From assembly GCA_031260685.1 (NCBI GenBank), contig JAISLB010000056.1:1-37696 (forward strand): a stretch of 37,696 nucleotides of DNA. Reading direction: 5' to 3'. Shown here one piece after another: positions 26,309 through 37,696 of this stretch; position 1 is the stretch's first letter, and every line of letters starts with the position of its first letter. The stretch is from Oscillospiraceae bacterium. Its GTDB lineage: Bacteria; Bacillota; Clostridia; Oscillospirales; Oscillospiraceae. The notes beneath the pieces are model-generated. The model searched no databases, had not been told where the DNA came from, and saw nothing but the letters and a program-made list of their open reading frames with translations. The position numbers and the translations under genes are program-made.

Positions 26309-28873
26309 ATGCGTGAACTACCTAAACAATATGACCCTAAGGACACCGAGAGCCGTATCTATCAGCTTTGGGCTGACGGAGGTTACTTCAGGGGTGTCGT
26401 TGATACTGACAAAGAGCCGTTTTCTATCGTTATTCCGCCGCCTAATGTTACGGGGCAGCTTCACCTCGGACACGCCTTTGACAATACCGTTCAGGACATA
26501 CTCACGCGCTGGAAGCGTATGTCGGGTTATGCCGCGGTGTGGATTCCCGGAACTGACCACGCGGGTATCGCCACGCAGATTAAAGTCGAGGAGGAGCTCC
26601 GCAAAGAGGGACTTACGCGTTACGACTTAGGGCGCGAGGCTTTTACGGCGCGTGTCTGGGACTGGAAAAATAAGTACGGGAGCCGCATTATCGAACAGCT
26701 CAAACTGCTTGGTTCCTCCTGTGACTGGAGCCGCGAACGCTTTACGATGGACGAGGGTTGTTCGGCTGCTGTCCGCGAAGTCTTTGTACGCTTATACGAA
26801 AAAGGTCTGATATACAAGGGTAAGCGCATTATCAACTGGTGTCCGGACTGTACCACAGCGCTCTCCGACGCGGAAGTCGAACATGAGGAGGAACCCGGCA
26901 AACTTTGGCATATCCGCTATCCGTTTAGTGACGGCAGCGGCTACCTTACTATCGCGACTACGCGCCCGGAGACAATGCTCGGTGACACGGCTGTCGCTGT
27001 AAATCCCGCGGACGAACGTTATACCGCGCTTATCGGCAGAACGCTTACGCTTCCGCTTGTCGGAAGAGAGATTCCGGTAATTGCCGACGATTACGTAGAA
27101 ACTGACTTCGGTTCGGGCTGCGTTAAGATTACGCCTTGTCACGACCCTAACGACTTCGAGGTGGGACAGCGGCACAATCTTCCGCAGGTGTTGATAATGG
27201 ACGACAACGCGAAAATTATCAACGGCGGTGACAAATACAACGGACTTGACCGCTACGAAGCGCGTAAACTGATTGTAGCGGATTTAACGGAACTCGGACT
27301 TTTAGAGAAAATCGAGGAACACGTTCACAATGTCGGTAAATGCTACCGATGCGGAACTACCGTTGAGCCTATTACCTCGCCGCAGTGGTTCGTTAAAATG
27401 GAGCCGCTTGCTAAACCCGCTATCGACGTGGTTCGCGAGGGGAAAATGAAGTTCGTGCCGGAGCGTTTCTCGAAGATTTATCTCAATTGGATGGAGAACG
27501 TACGCGATTGGTGCGTTTCGCGGCAATTGTGGTGGGGACATCAAATTCCCGCTTGGTACTGCGCGGATTGCGGCGAGATAACAGTTTCGCGCACCGACCC
27601 CGACAAATGCGGCAAGTGCGGGAGTACAAATATCGAGCGCGACCCGGACGTTCTGGATACTTGGTTTAGTTCCGCGCTGTGGCCCTTTGAAGTTTTCGGC
27701 TGGCCGGAGAAAACACCGGAGCTTGATTTTTGGTATCCTACGACCGTTGTCACGCCCGGCTATGACATAATATTCTTCTGGGTAGCCAGAATGATATTTT
27801 CGGGCGTTGAGCATATGGGCGATGTGCCGTTCCATACCGCGTACATTCACGGTCTTGTCCGCGACGAGCAGGGACGCAAAATGCAAAAATCCCTCGGCAA
27901 CGGAGTTGACCCGCAGGAGATAATCGACAAATACGGCGCTGACGCGCTGCGAATGAATATGATTTCAGGCAGTTCGCCCGGAAACGATATGCGCTTCGTA
28001 ACGGCAAAATGCGAGAACTACCGCAACTTCGCGAATAAGCTCTGGAACGCTTCGCGCTATGTTATGATGAACCTCGACAAGGAACAGCCGGAGCGTACTA
28101 CCGATGAGGACAGATGGATTCTCGGCAAGCTCAACCGTTTAGCCGGTTCTATGGCGGAAAATCTCGAAGCTTACGACCTCGGTATCGCCGCCGGGAAAAT
28201 CTACGACTTTATCTATGACGATTTCTGCGACTGGTACATTGAGCTTTCGAAATCCGGCGTTAACCCGAAGGTTCTGACGGAGGTTTTGAGCGGGGTGCTG
28301 AAGCTTCTGCATCCGTTTATGCCGTTTATCACGGAGGAAATCTGGCAAACTCTCAAAAACGGCGAATCCGCGCTAATCGTTGAGAGTTATCCGCTGTTTG
28401 ACGCTGAATTCGACAAGATTGCGGAGAATCAGGCGGCGTTTGTCAATATCGAGGCGCTGATAGCCGCTGTACGTGCTTTGCGCAGTGTCCGCGCGGAGAA
28501 GAACGTTCCCGCGGGTACCAAATCCGCGCTGTATATCGTTACCGATAAGCGCGAACTGTTTGAGAGCGTGGAGAAACACCTTAAGAAACTCGCGTATGTA
28601 ACCGATATATATTATAGGGAGCCTGATATTGACTGTATAACGGCTGTAACGCCCGAAGCGAAGCTTTGTCTGCCGCTTGCGGACTTAGTGGACCTCAAAG
28701 CCGAAGCCGCCAAACGCGAAAAGGAGCTTGCGAAAGCCGTCGCTCTGCGTGAGCAATTGTCCGCAAAGCTCGCTAATCCGGGCTTCACTGAAAAAGCCCC
28801 CGCTAATGTAATAGAAGCGGAGCGCGAACGTCTCTCAAAAGCCGAAGCGCTGATACGTCAGCTATCGGCGTAG
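26309..28873 (+). CDS. valS: Valyl-tRNA synthetase
   Basis: PPPNVTGQLHLGHAFDNTVQDIL, GTDHAGIATQIKVE, DVLDTWFSSALWPF, KMQKSLGNGVDP, C-terminal coiled coil. Start re-assigned to MRELPKQYDP (26309). Confidence 0.97.
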   Translation: MRELPKQYDPKDTESRIYQLWADGGYFRGVVDTDKEPFSIVIPPPNVTGQLHLGHAFDNTVQDILTRWKRMSGYAAVWIPGTDHAGIATQIKVEEELRKEGLTRYDLGREAFTARVWDWKNKYGSRIIEQLKLLGSSCDWSRERFTMDEGCSAAVREVFVRLYEKGLIYKGKRIINWCPDCTTALSDAEVEHEEEPGKLWHIRYPFSDGSGYLTIATTRPETMLGDTAVAVNPADERYTALIGRTLTLPLVGREIPVIADDYVETDFGSGCVKITPCHDPNDFEVGQRHNLPQVLIMDDNAKIINGGDKYNGLDRYEARKLIVADLTELGLLEKIEEHVHNVGKCYRCGTTVEPITSPQWFVKMEPLAKPAIDVVREGKMKFVPERFSKIYLNWMENVRDWCVSRQLWWGHQIPAWYCADCGEITVSRTDPDKCGKCGSTNIERDPDVLDTWFSSALWPFEVFGWPEKTPELDFWYPTTVVTPGYDIIFFWVARMIFSGVEHMGDVPFHTAYIHGLVRDEQGRKMQKSLGNGVDPQEIIDKYGADALRMNMISGSSPGNDMRFVTAKCENYRNFANKLWNASRYVMMNLDKEQPERTTDEDRWILGKLNRLAGSMAENLEAYDLGIAAGKIYDFIYDDFCDWYIELSKSGVNPKVLTEVLSGVLKLLHPFMPFITEEIWQTLKNGESALIVESYPLFDAEFDKIAENQAAFVNIEALIAAVRALRSVRAEKNVPAGTKSALYIVTDKRELFESVEKHLKKLAYVTDIYYREPDIDCITAVTPEAKLCLPLADLVDLKAEAAKREKELAKAVALREQLSAKLANPGFTEKAPANVIEAERERLSKAEALIRQLSA

Positions 28874-28880
28874 GAGAAAT

Positions 28881-29702
28881 ATGTTACAAATCGGCATAGA
28901 CGTCGGAGGTTCCACGACAAAACTTGTCGGGCAACGTCCTGACGGTTCAATTTTTGGTATGACGCAGGTTCGCGCGGCGGATCAGGTGACTTCGCTCTAC
29001 GGGGCAATCGGAACGTTTTGCCGGAGTGAGAACGTACAGCTGTCGGATATTGCGGAGATTGCGATAACCGGCGTCGGAGCGCAGCTGTTTGAGGATTCGG
29101 TCTACGGAATACCGCTCCGGCACATTGACGAATTCAAGGCGATTGGGCGCGGGGGACTGCTGCTCTCCGGTCTTGACGCCGCGATTGTAGTTTCCTGCGG
29201 TACGGGAACAGCTTTTGTACGCGCCTCCGGAGATAAGACGGCGCGAATCGGCGGAATCGGAATCGGCGGCGGAACGCTTATGGGCTTGTCGCATCTGCTC
29301 CTCCGCGAGGACGATATACACCGCGTTTCGGATTTGGCTTCGCGCGGAAACGGCGGTAACGTCGATTTACTAATGAGCGCGATAAGCCGCGAAGCAATCC
29401 CCGGGCTTCCCGACAGCGCGACCGCGAGTAACTTCGGCGCTGTCAATCCGACGACAAGCCGCGAGGATTTGGCGCTCGGGATAACGAATCTCGTTACTCA
29501 CAGCGTTGGTATGCTTGCCGTATTCGCAACGCTGAATGACCCCGACGGTATACGCGATATAGTTCTGACAGGCAGCGTAGCGGAGCTTCCGCAATGTGCC
29601 GCGGTAATGACGGCGTTGACGGCTATGACCGGTGTGCGCTTCCGCATAACGGAAAATGCTCCCTACGCCACGGCAATCGGAGCGTTGGCAGTGGTTGGTT
29701 AG
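28881..29702 (+). CDS. coaW: Type II pantothenate kinase
   Basis: MLQIGIDVGGSTTKLVG, AIVVSCGTGTAFV, RIGGIGIGGGTLMGLSHLLL. Confidence 0.88.
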   Translation: MLQIGIDVGGSTTKLVGQRPDGSIFGMTQVRAADQVTSLYGAIGTFCRSENVQLSDIAEIAITGVGAQLFEDSVYGIPLRHIDEFKAIGRGGLLLSGLDAAIVVSCGTGTAFVRASGDKTARIGGIGIGGGTLMGLSHLLLREDDIHRVSDLASRGNGGNVDLLMSAISREAIPGLPDSATASNFGAVNPTTSREDLALGITNLVTHSVGMLAVFATLNDPDGIRDIVLTGSVAELPQCAAVMTALTAMTGVRFRITENAPYATAIGALAVVG

Positions 29703-29842
29703 CAGTGGTCAGTGGTCAGTGGTCAGTGGTCAGTGGTCAGTGGTCAGTGAGCAGTGGTTAGTGGTCAGTGAGTAGTTGGGGAATTCGCGCAATTCCCGTT
29801 CCGCATCTTTCGTCCTACTGACCACTGAGCACTGATCACTGC
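29688..29842. repeat. Heptad-repeat palindromic element R8
   Basis: GCAGTGG TTGGTTA GCAGTGG then TCAGTGG x6 and variants; core ttggggaattcgcgcaattcccg; right arm ctactgaccactgagcactgatcactgc. Confidence 0.92.
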
Positions 29843-29862
29843 AAACGGCAAAAGAGGTTATT

Positions 29863-32252
<2,390 letters not shown>

Positions 32253-32271
32253 GATTTATTCAGTTGGGGTA

Positions 32272-32301
32272 TTGACAATTGACCTATGTATGTGTTATGC
32301 T
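32272..32301 (+). promoter_or_regulatory. Sigma-A type promoter of the amino-acid ABC operon
   Basis: TTGACA (32272-32277)-N18-TATGCT (32296-32301). Confidence 0.6.
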
Positions 32302-32359
32302 TAGCTAGTTATTCGAAATCAGTCGAATTAACAAACTATTAACACTGGGAGAACATATT

Positions 32360-33229
32360 ATGAACACATCACATTGTACACTGCTGAAAAGAGTTTCAGC
32401 GCTTGTTCTTGCGCTCGCCTGTGCGCTGACTTTTGCGGCTTGCGCTAAAACAGAGGGCGGAGCGGCTTCTACGGCTGCCGGTACCGCTGCCGACGGCGGA
32501 GAAACCGTTGACTACGGTAATGTCACGCCGGGCGTTCTTAAAATCGGTATGGAAGTGGGCTACCCGCCTATGGAGTATCTCGCGGAGGACGGCTCGACTA
32601 TAACAGGCTTTGACTATGAGCTTGGTCTTGAAGTCGGCAAGAAGCTCGGGCTTGACGTAGAATTCGTGGATACCGCTTGGGAAGCTATCCTGACTTCGCT
32701 TGACAGTAACCGCTATGACGTGGTTATGTCCTCGCTTAGTATTACCGCGGAGCGGCAGGCTAATTACAACATCACTAAGCCTTATATCGCGAATAATCTC
32801 GTTCTCGTCACGGTATCAGGTTCCGGTATTGATTCTACGGAGAGTTTAGCGGGGAAAAGGGTTGCTACGCAAACCGAAACTACCGCCGACGACTATATGA
32901 ACGAACTCATCGACGGCGGACTAAATCTCGCGGGTTACAACGTATACGAAAAGGTTATCAACTGCTTCGACGAGCTGAAACTTAACCGTATTGACGCGGT
33001 TATGGTGGATAAAGTCGTTGCGCTGTATTACCTCGCAAACTACTCGGAGCTTGAAGTCGTTTGGGAAAGCGACACTCCCGAACCACTCGGAATGGGACTG
33101 AAAAAGGGTAACGACGTTCTGACTGCCGCAATCGAAAATGCAGTTGACGAGCTTTACGCCGAGGGAACTATCGCGGCGATTGCTAACAAATACTTCGGCA
33201 GCGACATAACAGCGGGAGTACGTAAATAG
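32360..33229 (+). CDS. Polar amino-acid ABC transporter substrate-binding lipoprotein
   Basis: Signal/lipobox ALACALTFAACAK; PGVLKIGMEVGYPPMEYLAEDGSTITGFDYELG..., SBP family 3. Confidence 0.94.
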   Translation: MNTSHCTLLKRVSALVLALACALTFAACAKTEGGAASTAAGTAADGGETVDYGNVTPGVLKIGMEVGYPPMEYLAEDGSTITGFDYELGLEVGKKLGLDVEFVDTAWEAILTSLDSNRYDVVMSSLSITAERQANYNITKPYIANNLVLVTVSGSGIDSTESLAGKRVATQTETTADDYMNELIDGGLNLAGYNVYEKVINCFDELKLNRIDAVMVDKVVALYYLANYSELEVVWESDTPEPLGMGLKKGNDVLTAAIENAVDELYAEGTIAAIANKYFGSDITAGVRK

Positions 33230-33301
33230 GTTAACGGCATACAGCGGACGGTTGCACTGACCGGCTTTTCGCGGAGTCTTTTGCAACTGTCCGCTGTTAA
33301 C
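33230..33301. repeat. Intercistronic inverted repeat (stem-loop) between binding-protein and permease genes
   Basis: GTTAACggcataCAGCGGACGGTTGCA ... TGCAACTGTCCGCTGTTAAC; long stem around loop ctgaccggcttttcgcggagtcttt. Confidence 0.85.
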
Positions 33302-33330
33302 TGTAAACCGGACAGCGGGGATAAGATATT

Positions 33331-34005
33331 TTGTTCGAATCAATACTGCACGGGCTAAGACAAATAGCCGGGTGGATTATCCCGCTTGCGCAAGCCGCGG
33401 AAGTCACACTCGCGCTCTCGGTTATCTCCGTCGTTATCGGCATAATCGGCGGCGTATTCATAGCGCTCGGGCGCATTTCGCGCGGCAAAATTCTCAAGCG
33501 GATTTGCGGCGCGTACATCTTTGTCTTCCGCGGGACGCCGCTTTTGATGCAGCTGTTTTTCCTGTGGACTGCATTGCCGCTTGCTATACCCGCGCTTACT
33601 ATGCAGAATCGCTTTCTCGCGGCTGTGATAGCGTTCTCGCTGAATTCCGCGGCTTATCAGGCGGAGATTATCCGCGCGGCTATTCAGTCTATCGACCCCG
33701 GGCAAATGGAAGCCGCTAAGTCGCTGGGGCTGACTTACAGCCAAGCTATGCGGCTGATAATTTTCCCGCAATCTATCAAGCGGCTCGTACCGCCGATTGG
33801 CAACGAATTCATTATGGTGCTTAAAGATACTTCGCTTGTGCAGATGATTTCGCTTGTCGATTTGATGAAAAAGACGAACCAAATCCAGTCCTCGGCGGCG
33901 ACTGCGTTAGTCTATCTGCCGTCCGCCGTAATGTACCTGATTTTCACGGGAGTGTTCACGTGGCTATTCAACAGACTGGAAAAACACCACGCGAGATATG
34001 AGTGA
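33331..34005 (+). CDS. Polar amino-acid ABC transporter permease (HisM/GlnP-like)
   Basis: TTG start; YIFVFRGTPLLMQLFFLW, AAYQAEIIRAAIQSIDPGQMEAAKSLGLTYSQAMRLIIFPQSIKRLVPPIGNEFIMVLKDTSLV. Confidence 0.95.
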   Translation: MFESILHGLRQIAGWIIPLAQAAEVTLALSVISVVIGIIGGVFIALGRISRGKILKRICGAYIFVFRGTPLLMQLFFLWTALPLAIPALTMQNRFLAAVIAFSLNSAAYQAEIIRAAIQSIDPGQMEAAKSLGLTYSQAMRLIIFPQSIKRLVPPIGNEFIMVLKDTSLVQMISLVDLMKKTNQIQSSAATALVYLPSAVMYLIFTGVFTWLFNRLEKHHARYE

Positions 34006-34114
34006 ATAAGTAATAGTGAATAGTGAATAATGGGCGAACTACAGACTTTGCGTATTTTCTTGCTGTAGTGGGACCAATCAGTTACCACTATTCACTATTC
34101 ATTATTTACTATTA
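34002..34114. repeat. Heptad-repeat palindromic element R9
   Basis: GTGAATA AGTAATA GTGAATA GTGAATA ATGGGCG; core with TACAG/CTGTA; right arm CACTATTCACTATTCATTATTTACTATTAG. The permease stop TGA is in the first unit. Confidence 0.88.
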
Positions 34115-34127
34115 GTTGGAGGTAATT

Positions 34128-34886
34128 ATGCCGCTTATTGAGACGCAGAATATTACGAAACGCTTTGGGGAGCTTGAGGTTCTCAAGGGGATTTCGCTTA
34201 CTGTGCAAAAAGGTGAGACTATCTGCGTTATCGGACCCTCCGGCGCGGGTAAGTCTACGTTTTTGCGCGCGCTGAACCACCTCGAGTCTATAACGAGCGG
34301 AAAAATTATCATCGACGGCGAAGTTCTTGACGACCGCGAAAACGGTATCAACAAATCAATATTGACAAAACAGCAGGAAAGCGACATTCTCCTCGAAATG
34401 GGTATGGTATTCCAGCGTTTCAATATTTTTCCGCACAAAACGGTTCTTGAGAACGTGGCTTTGGCGCCGGAGAAAGTCCGCAAAGTTTCCAAAGCAGACG
34501 CTGAGAAACGTGCCCGAGACCTGCTCGAAACAGTGGGACTGACGGATAAGACTGACGTTTATCCCGCGAAACTCTCCGGCGGTCAGCTTCAGCGCGTAGC
34601 GATTGCCCGCGCCTTAGCTATGGACCCGAAGATTATGCTTTTTGACGAACCTACGTCGGCTCTTGACCCGGAGCTTGTCGGCGAAGTTCTGAACGTTATC
34701 CGCAAGCTTGCCCAGGACGGTATGACGATGCTGATTGTAACCCACGAGATAGGTTTTGCGCGCGATGTGGCTGACAGCATAGTATTTATGGCGGACGGGC
34801 TGATACTGGAACAGGCTCCCCCGGCTGAAATCTTTGCGAATCCCAAGAATGAGAAAACTAAGTCGTTCCTGCAAGCCGTGCTTTAG
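34128..34886 (+). CDS. Polar amino-acid ABC transporter ATP-binding protein (GlnQ-like)
   Basis: Walker A GPSGAGKST, signature LSGGQLQRVAIARALAMDPKIMLFDEPTSALDPE; start MPLIETQ (34128). Confidence 0.96.
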   Translation: MPLIETQNITKRFGELEVLKGISLTVQKGETICVIGPSGAGKSTFLRALNHLESITSGKIIIDGEVLDDRENGINKSILTKQQESDILLEMGMVFQRFNIFPHKTVLENVALAPEKVRKVSKADAEKRARDLLETVGLTDKTDVYPAKLSGGQLQRVAIARALAMDPKIMLFDEPTSALDPELVGEVLNVIRKLAQDGMTMLIVTHEIGFARDVADSIVFMADGLILEQAPPAEIFANPKNEKTKSFLQAVL

Positions 34887-34925
34887 ACAGATAGCAGATA
34901 GCAGATAGTAGATATCAGATAGCCG
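34884..34925. repeat. Heptad-repeat half element R10
   Basis: TAGACAG ATAGCAG ATAGCAG ATAGTAG ATATCAG ATAGCCG; first unit contains the ATPase gene's TAG stop; followed by gaggttggacgtag resembling the R3/R4 cores. Confidence 0.75.
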
Positions 34926-34991
34926 AGGTTGGACGTAGGTTGCGTGGATAGCCGCACCGGAGCGCACTGACGGGTGAAGCGGAAAGGTTAA

Positions 34992-35864
34992 ATGCTGCAT
35001 AAACATATAAAGCTTATCTCCGGAATCGGACTGCTGCTCGCCACGATTATCTGGGGGAGCAGTTTTGTTGTGATGAAATACTCGGTGGAAACGTTTCCGC
35101 CGGGCTACCTGATAGCCATACGATTTACAATGGCGGGACTCGCTGGCGCACTCGTATTTGCCAAAAAGTGGCGCGGATTGCGCAAATCTGACATATATTC
35201 CGGAGCGTTAGCGGGTTTTTGGCTTGGGGTGAGCTATCTCCTGCAAAACTATGGGCTGAAATACACTACCGCCAGTAACAACGCGTTTATAACGACTTTT
35301 TACGTTATAATCGTTCCTTTTCTATGTTGGGTCTTTAATAAGGACAAAATCCGCGCGATACATATAGTGACGGCTGTAATCGCGCTTTGCGGAATCGCGC
35401 TTCTTTCGCTGAATAACGAGGGCGGGAGCTACGTACCGCGCTTCGGCGATGTACTGACCTTGGGGAGCAGCGTGACCTTTGCGGCGCATATACTGGTACT
35501 CGCGAGAACCGCCGGAAAAGTTGACGTATTCCGCTTGTCGGTGCTGCAATTATTGTTCGCGGCAGCGGTGTTGTGGATATTCGCCGGGATATTCGAGACT
35601 TTCCCGGCTCCGGAGCTTTTTACCCCGGGACTGTGGCTGTCGCTGTTATATCTTGCGTTTTTTGCCACGCTTGCGGCTTTTGTGTTCCAAACGTTAGGCG
35701 CGAAGCATTTGCCGCCGATGACTGTTTCGATACTGCTTTCGCTCGAGTGCGTTTTCGGAGCAATTTTTTCGATAGCGATATTGGGCGACCCGCTTACGGG
35801 GCAGATATTTGCGGGTTTCATACTTATGTTCGCGGCTTCGGTGATTTCAATCAGGAACTCGTGA
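34992..35864 (+). CDS. EamA/DMT-family transporter
   Basis: 290 aa; LLATIIWGSSFVVMKYSVETFPPGYLIAIRF..., two EamA repeats. Confidence 0.93.
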   Translation: MLHKHIKLISGIGLLLATIIWGSSFVVMKYSVETFPPGYLIAIRFTMAGLAGALVFAKKWRGLRKSDIYSGALAGFWLGVSYLLQNYGLKYTTASNNAFITTFYVIIVPFLCWVFNKDKIRAIHIVTAVIALCGIALLSLNNEGGSYVPRFGDVLTLGSSVTFAAHILVLARTAGKVDVFRLSVLQLLFAAAVLWIFAGIFETFPAPELFTPGLWLSLLYLAFFATLAAFVFQTLGAKHLPPMTVSILLSLECVFGAIFSIAILGDPLTGQIFAGFILMFAASVISIRNS

Positions 35865-35882
35865 CTACGGAGGACAGGAGCA

Positions 35883-36617
35883 ATGAAAAAACCTTACAAC
35901 GCCGATAGGACTGTCCGCGACTACGTGCCGGAAGTGCTGCTTGCTCCGAAACCGCGCGGCAACGGAGCGATTCTTACGGCAATGATAATCCTGCTGCTGC
36001 TGATGATAACTTCGCTGGTTGTCAAGCACACGCTGTATAAACCTATGAGTTTGGTCTTTACCTTGGCGGTATTGGCTGTATGTGTAGCCGCAACGGTATA
36101 CTGCGCGAAACGCGCGCTGCAGCGGCTGACACTGCAGCGGAAGTTTCTGCTGAATGGCGCGTATATGCAGTCGGAGAAGTCAAGCAAAAGGATATACAGA
36201 GGCAGAATCGTGGTTATAGCGGTTTTGGTTATTGAGTTTGCGTTTCTCGCGCTTGTTATTTGGCTTGGGATAAGCGACGGATTCACGAAGTTTACGGACT
36301 TAGATATGGCGTTTTCGCTGTCGGTGTTCTATCTTAACACTAATAATCTCTTGCTGAACCCGGTAACGGGACTTAGCGGCGTTGTACCGCTTATATTCTG
36401 CGACGATAGGTTCTACTCGGGAGGTTTTGAGGTAGCCTACGCGGGACTGTCAGTAACTTCAAGAACGAAGATTAGCGGCTCACCGGTAAAGACGGTTTCG
36501 GCGGTATTCTGCAAAGACGGCGAGGAAGCCGGACACGACCTGCTGAAAATTGAGGACTTCCGCTATCTCGAAAGCATACTCGGCGCGTTCGAACAATACG
36601 CCGGAGGTGTGAAGTAG
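35883..36617 (+). CDS. Hypothetical membrane protein
   Basis: 244 aa with 3 or more TM segments; SD GGAGGACAGGAGC upstream; no family recognised. Confidence 0.7.
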   Translation: MKKPYNADRTVRDYVPEVLLAPKPRGNGAILTAMIILLLLMITSLVVKHTLYKPMSLVFTLAVLAVCVAATVYCAKRALQRLTLQRKFLLNGAYMQSEKSSKRIYRGRIVVIAVLVIEFAFLALVIWLGISDGFTKFTDLDMAFSLSVFYLNTNNLLLNPVTGLSGVVPLIFCDDRFYSGGFEVAYAGLSVTSRTKISGSPVKTVSAVFCKDGEEAGHDLLKIEDFRYLESILGAFEQYAGGVK

Positions 36618-36657
36618 AGTTAAAAAAGCGGCGCGGCGGGTATTTGGAAAATAGCAC

Positions 36658-36686
36658 TTGACAAATCTTGCGAATTGGTGTATTAT
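36658..36686 (+). promoter_or_regulatory. Sigma-A type promoter upstream of the DUF6470-fliW genes
   Basis: TTGACA (36658-36663)-N17-TATTAT (36681-36686). Confidence 0.7.
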
Positions 36687-36786
36687 ATTGATACTGTCGG
36701 TAAGAGTATACATTAGGTCGTGAAAAGACAGCGCAAAACCGTCCGCAGACGAAAATTGTCAAATTTATACAGGGAGGTACAGTGCT

Positions 36787-37383
36787 ATGACAATCTCTCG
36801 TTTAGTAATAGACCAGCAATTTGCCCAGCTCGGGGTTAAGTTTACCCCTGCCCAAATGACTGTTTCGACTAATATCGTTGCTCCTGAGATTGATACGGAG
36901 ACTTCTAAACCTAAGATAGATTCGGAAGTTCCCGCGTTTACGCTGAATTTCTCGAAGCTAATGAGCGATGTCGGAGTCGCTACACCGTCCGAAGCTACTG
37001 ACCAATACGCCGGAAAGGGCTTGGACACGTCGATTCAGGGGACTCAAGTCGCTGCAAACGACGGCGACTATCTCGCTTCCACGGATAAACCCGGCGATAG
37101 GGTGGCGCAAATCGCAAAGCAGCACAATCGTCCGAAAATGCCGGAAACGAATGTCGCGTCGATACCTAAGGCGCCTCCGCAGATTACGTGGAGTAAGGGT
37201 TCGGTGAATATAAATTGGTCGGACCATAACGTCAACATCGACTGGAACTCAAACTATCTGCCGGAGATAAAAATTGACCCGCGGGCTTCGGTAGAGGTAT
37301 ATTTGAGGAATCAGCCGAAAATAACGATAAGCGTTGAGGAATCGCAGCCGTTTGAGGCGCGTTATATCAACGAGAAGCTTTAA
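36787..37383 (+). CDS. DUF6470-like flagellar-locus protein
   Basis: 198 aa; LVIDQQFAQLGVKFTPAQMTVSTN..., position immediately before fliW. Confidence 0.7.
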   Translation: MTISRLVIDQQFAQLGVKFTPAQMTVSTNIVAPEIDTETSKPKIDSEVPAFTLNFSKLMSDVGVATPSEATDQYAGKGLDTSIQGTQVAANDGDYLASTDKPGDRVAQIAKQHNRPKMPETNVASIPKAPPQITWSKGSVNINWSDHNVNIDWNSNYLPEIKIDPRASVEVYLRNQPKITISVEESQPFEARYINEKL

Positions 37384-37496
37384 CGCCGTTCAGCCGGATT
37401 GCCGCGAAAGTCCGCGCCGTAGAGGGTTTATAGCCGCAGCGATTGTCAAACGTAACAGCTATAATAAGGGAAATCTAAGATAATGAGGAACACTTA

Positions 37497-37696
37497 ATGA
37501 CAATAGATACCGTTCGCTTCGGTCAAGTTGAGATTGACCCGTCAAAGATTTGGGAATTCACCGAGGGCTTGCCGGGGCTGGAAGATGAGCGCCGCTTCGT
37601 ACTGCTCGAATTCGAAGAGAGCAAGCCTGTGGCGTGGCTGCAATCAGTTGACGACGTAGACGTCTGTCTGCCTGTGACTGATACGTTCCGCGCATT
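37497..37696 (+). CDS. fliW: Flagellar assembly factor FliW (truncated by window end)
   Basis: MTIDTVRFGQVEIDPSKIWEFTEGLPGLEDERRFVLLEFEESKPVAWLQSVDDVDVCLPVTDTFRA...; open to the window end. Confidence 0.9.
   Translation, partial: MTIDTVRFGQVEIDPSKIWEFTEGLPGLEDERRFVLLEFEESKPVAWLQSVDDVDVCLPVTDTFRA

Overview
37.7 kb chromosomal window, probably from an uncultured, motile Clostridia/Bacillota-type anaerobe (inferred from gene content; not verified by search). Minus-strand block, 1-13 kb: a corrinoid protein / methyl-THF methyltransferase / UroD-family methyltransferase cassette, a TraX-family protein, Lon, and a complete trpEGDCFBA operon behind a T-box leader with a plausible UGG (Trp) specifier. 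Plus-strand block, 13.3-20.2 kb: PadR/DUF1700-like/DUF4097-like, fliD-fliS-fliT-like behind a good sigma-28-type promoter, and an orphan CoA-dehydratase-activator-like protein. Minus-strand block, 20.3-23.1 kb: tsaD, a small membrane protein, a HAD hydrolase and a formate/nitrite transporter. Plus-strand block, 23.3 kb to the end: guaB, an orphan response regulator, an AbrB/PIN toxin-antitoxin pair, valS, type II pantothenate kinase, yaaR-ligA, a polar amino-acid ABC transporter, an EamA permease, and DUF6470-like/fliW (truncated by the window end). The most striking feature is a dispersed family of about 11 intergenic elements made of phased 7-bp words (AGTGAAT, AGTGAAC, AGTGGTC, AGATATC and similar). 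Most are two inverted arms around a short GC-richer core. They lie almost exclusively at gene ends, often supply the stop codon and sometimes the last few codons of the flanking gene, and one sits inside the antiterminator loop of the trp T-box. No tRNA, rRNA, CRISPR array, transposase or prophage was recognised.
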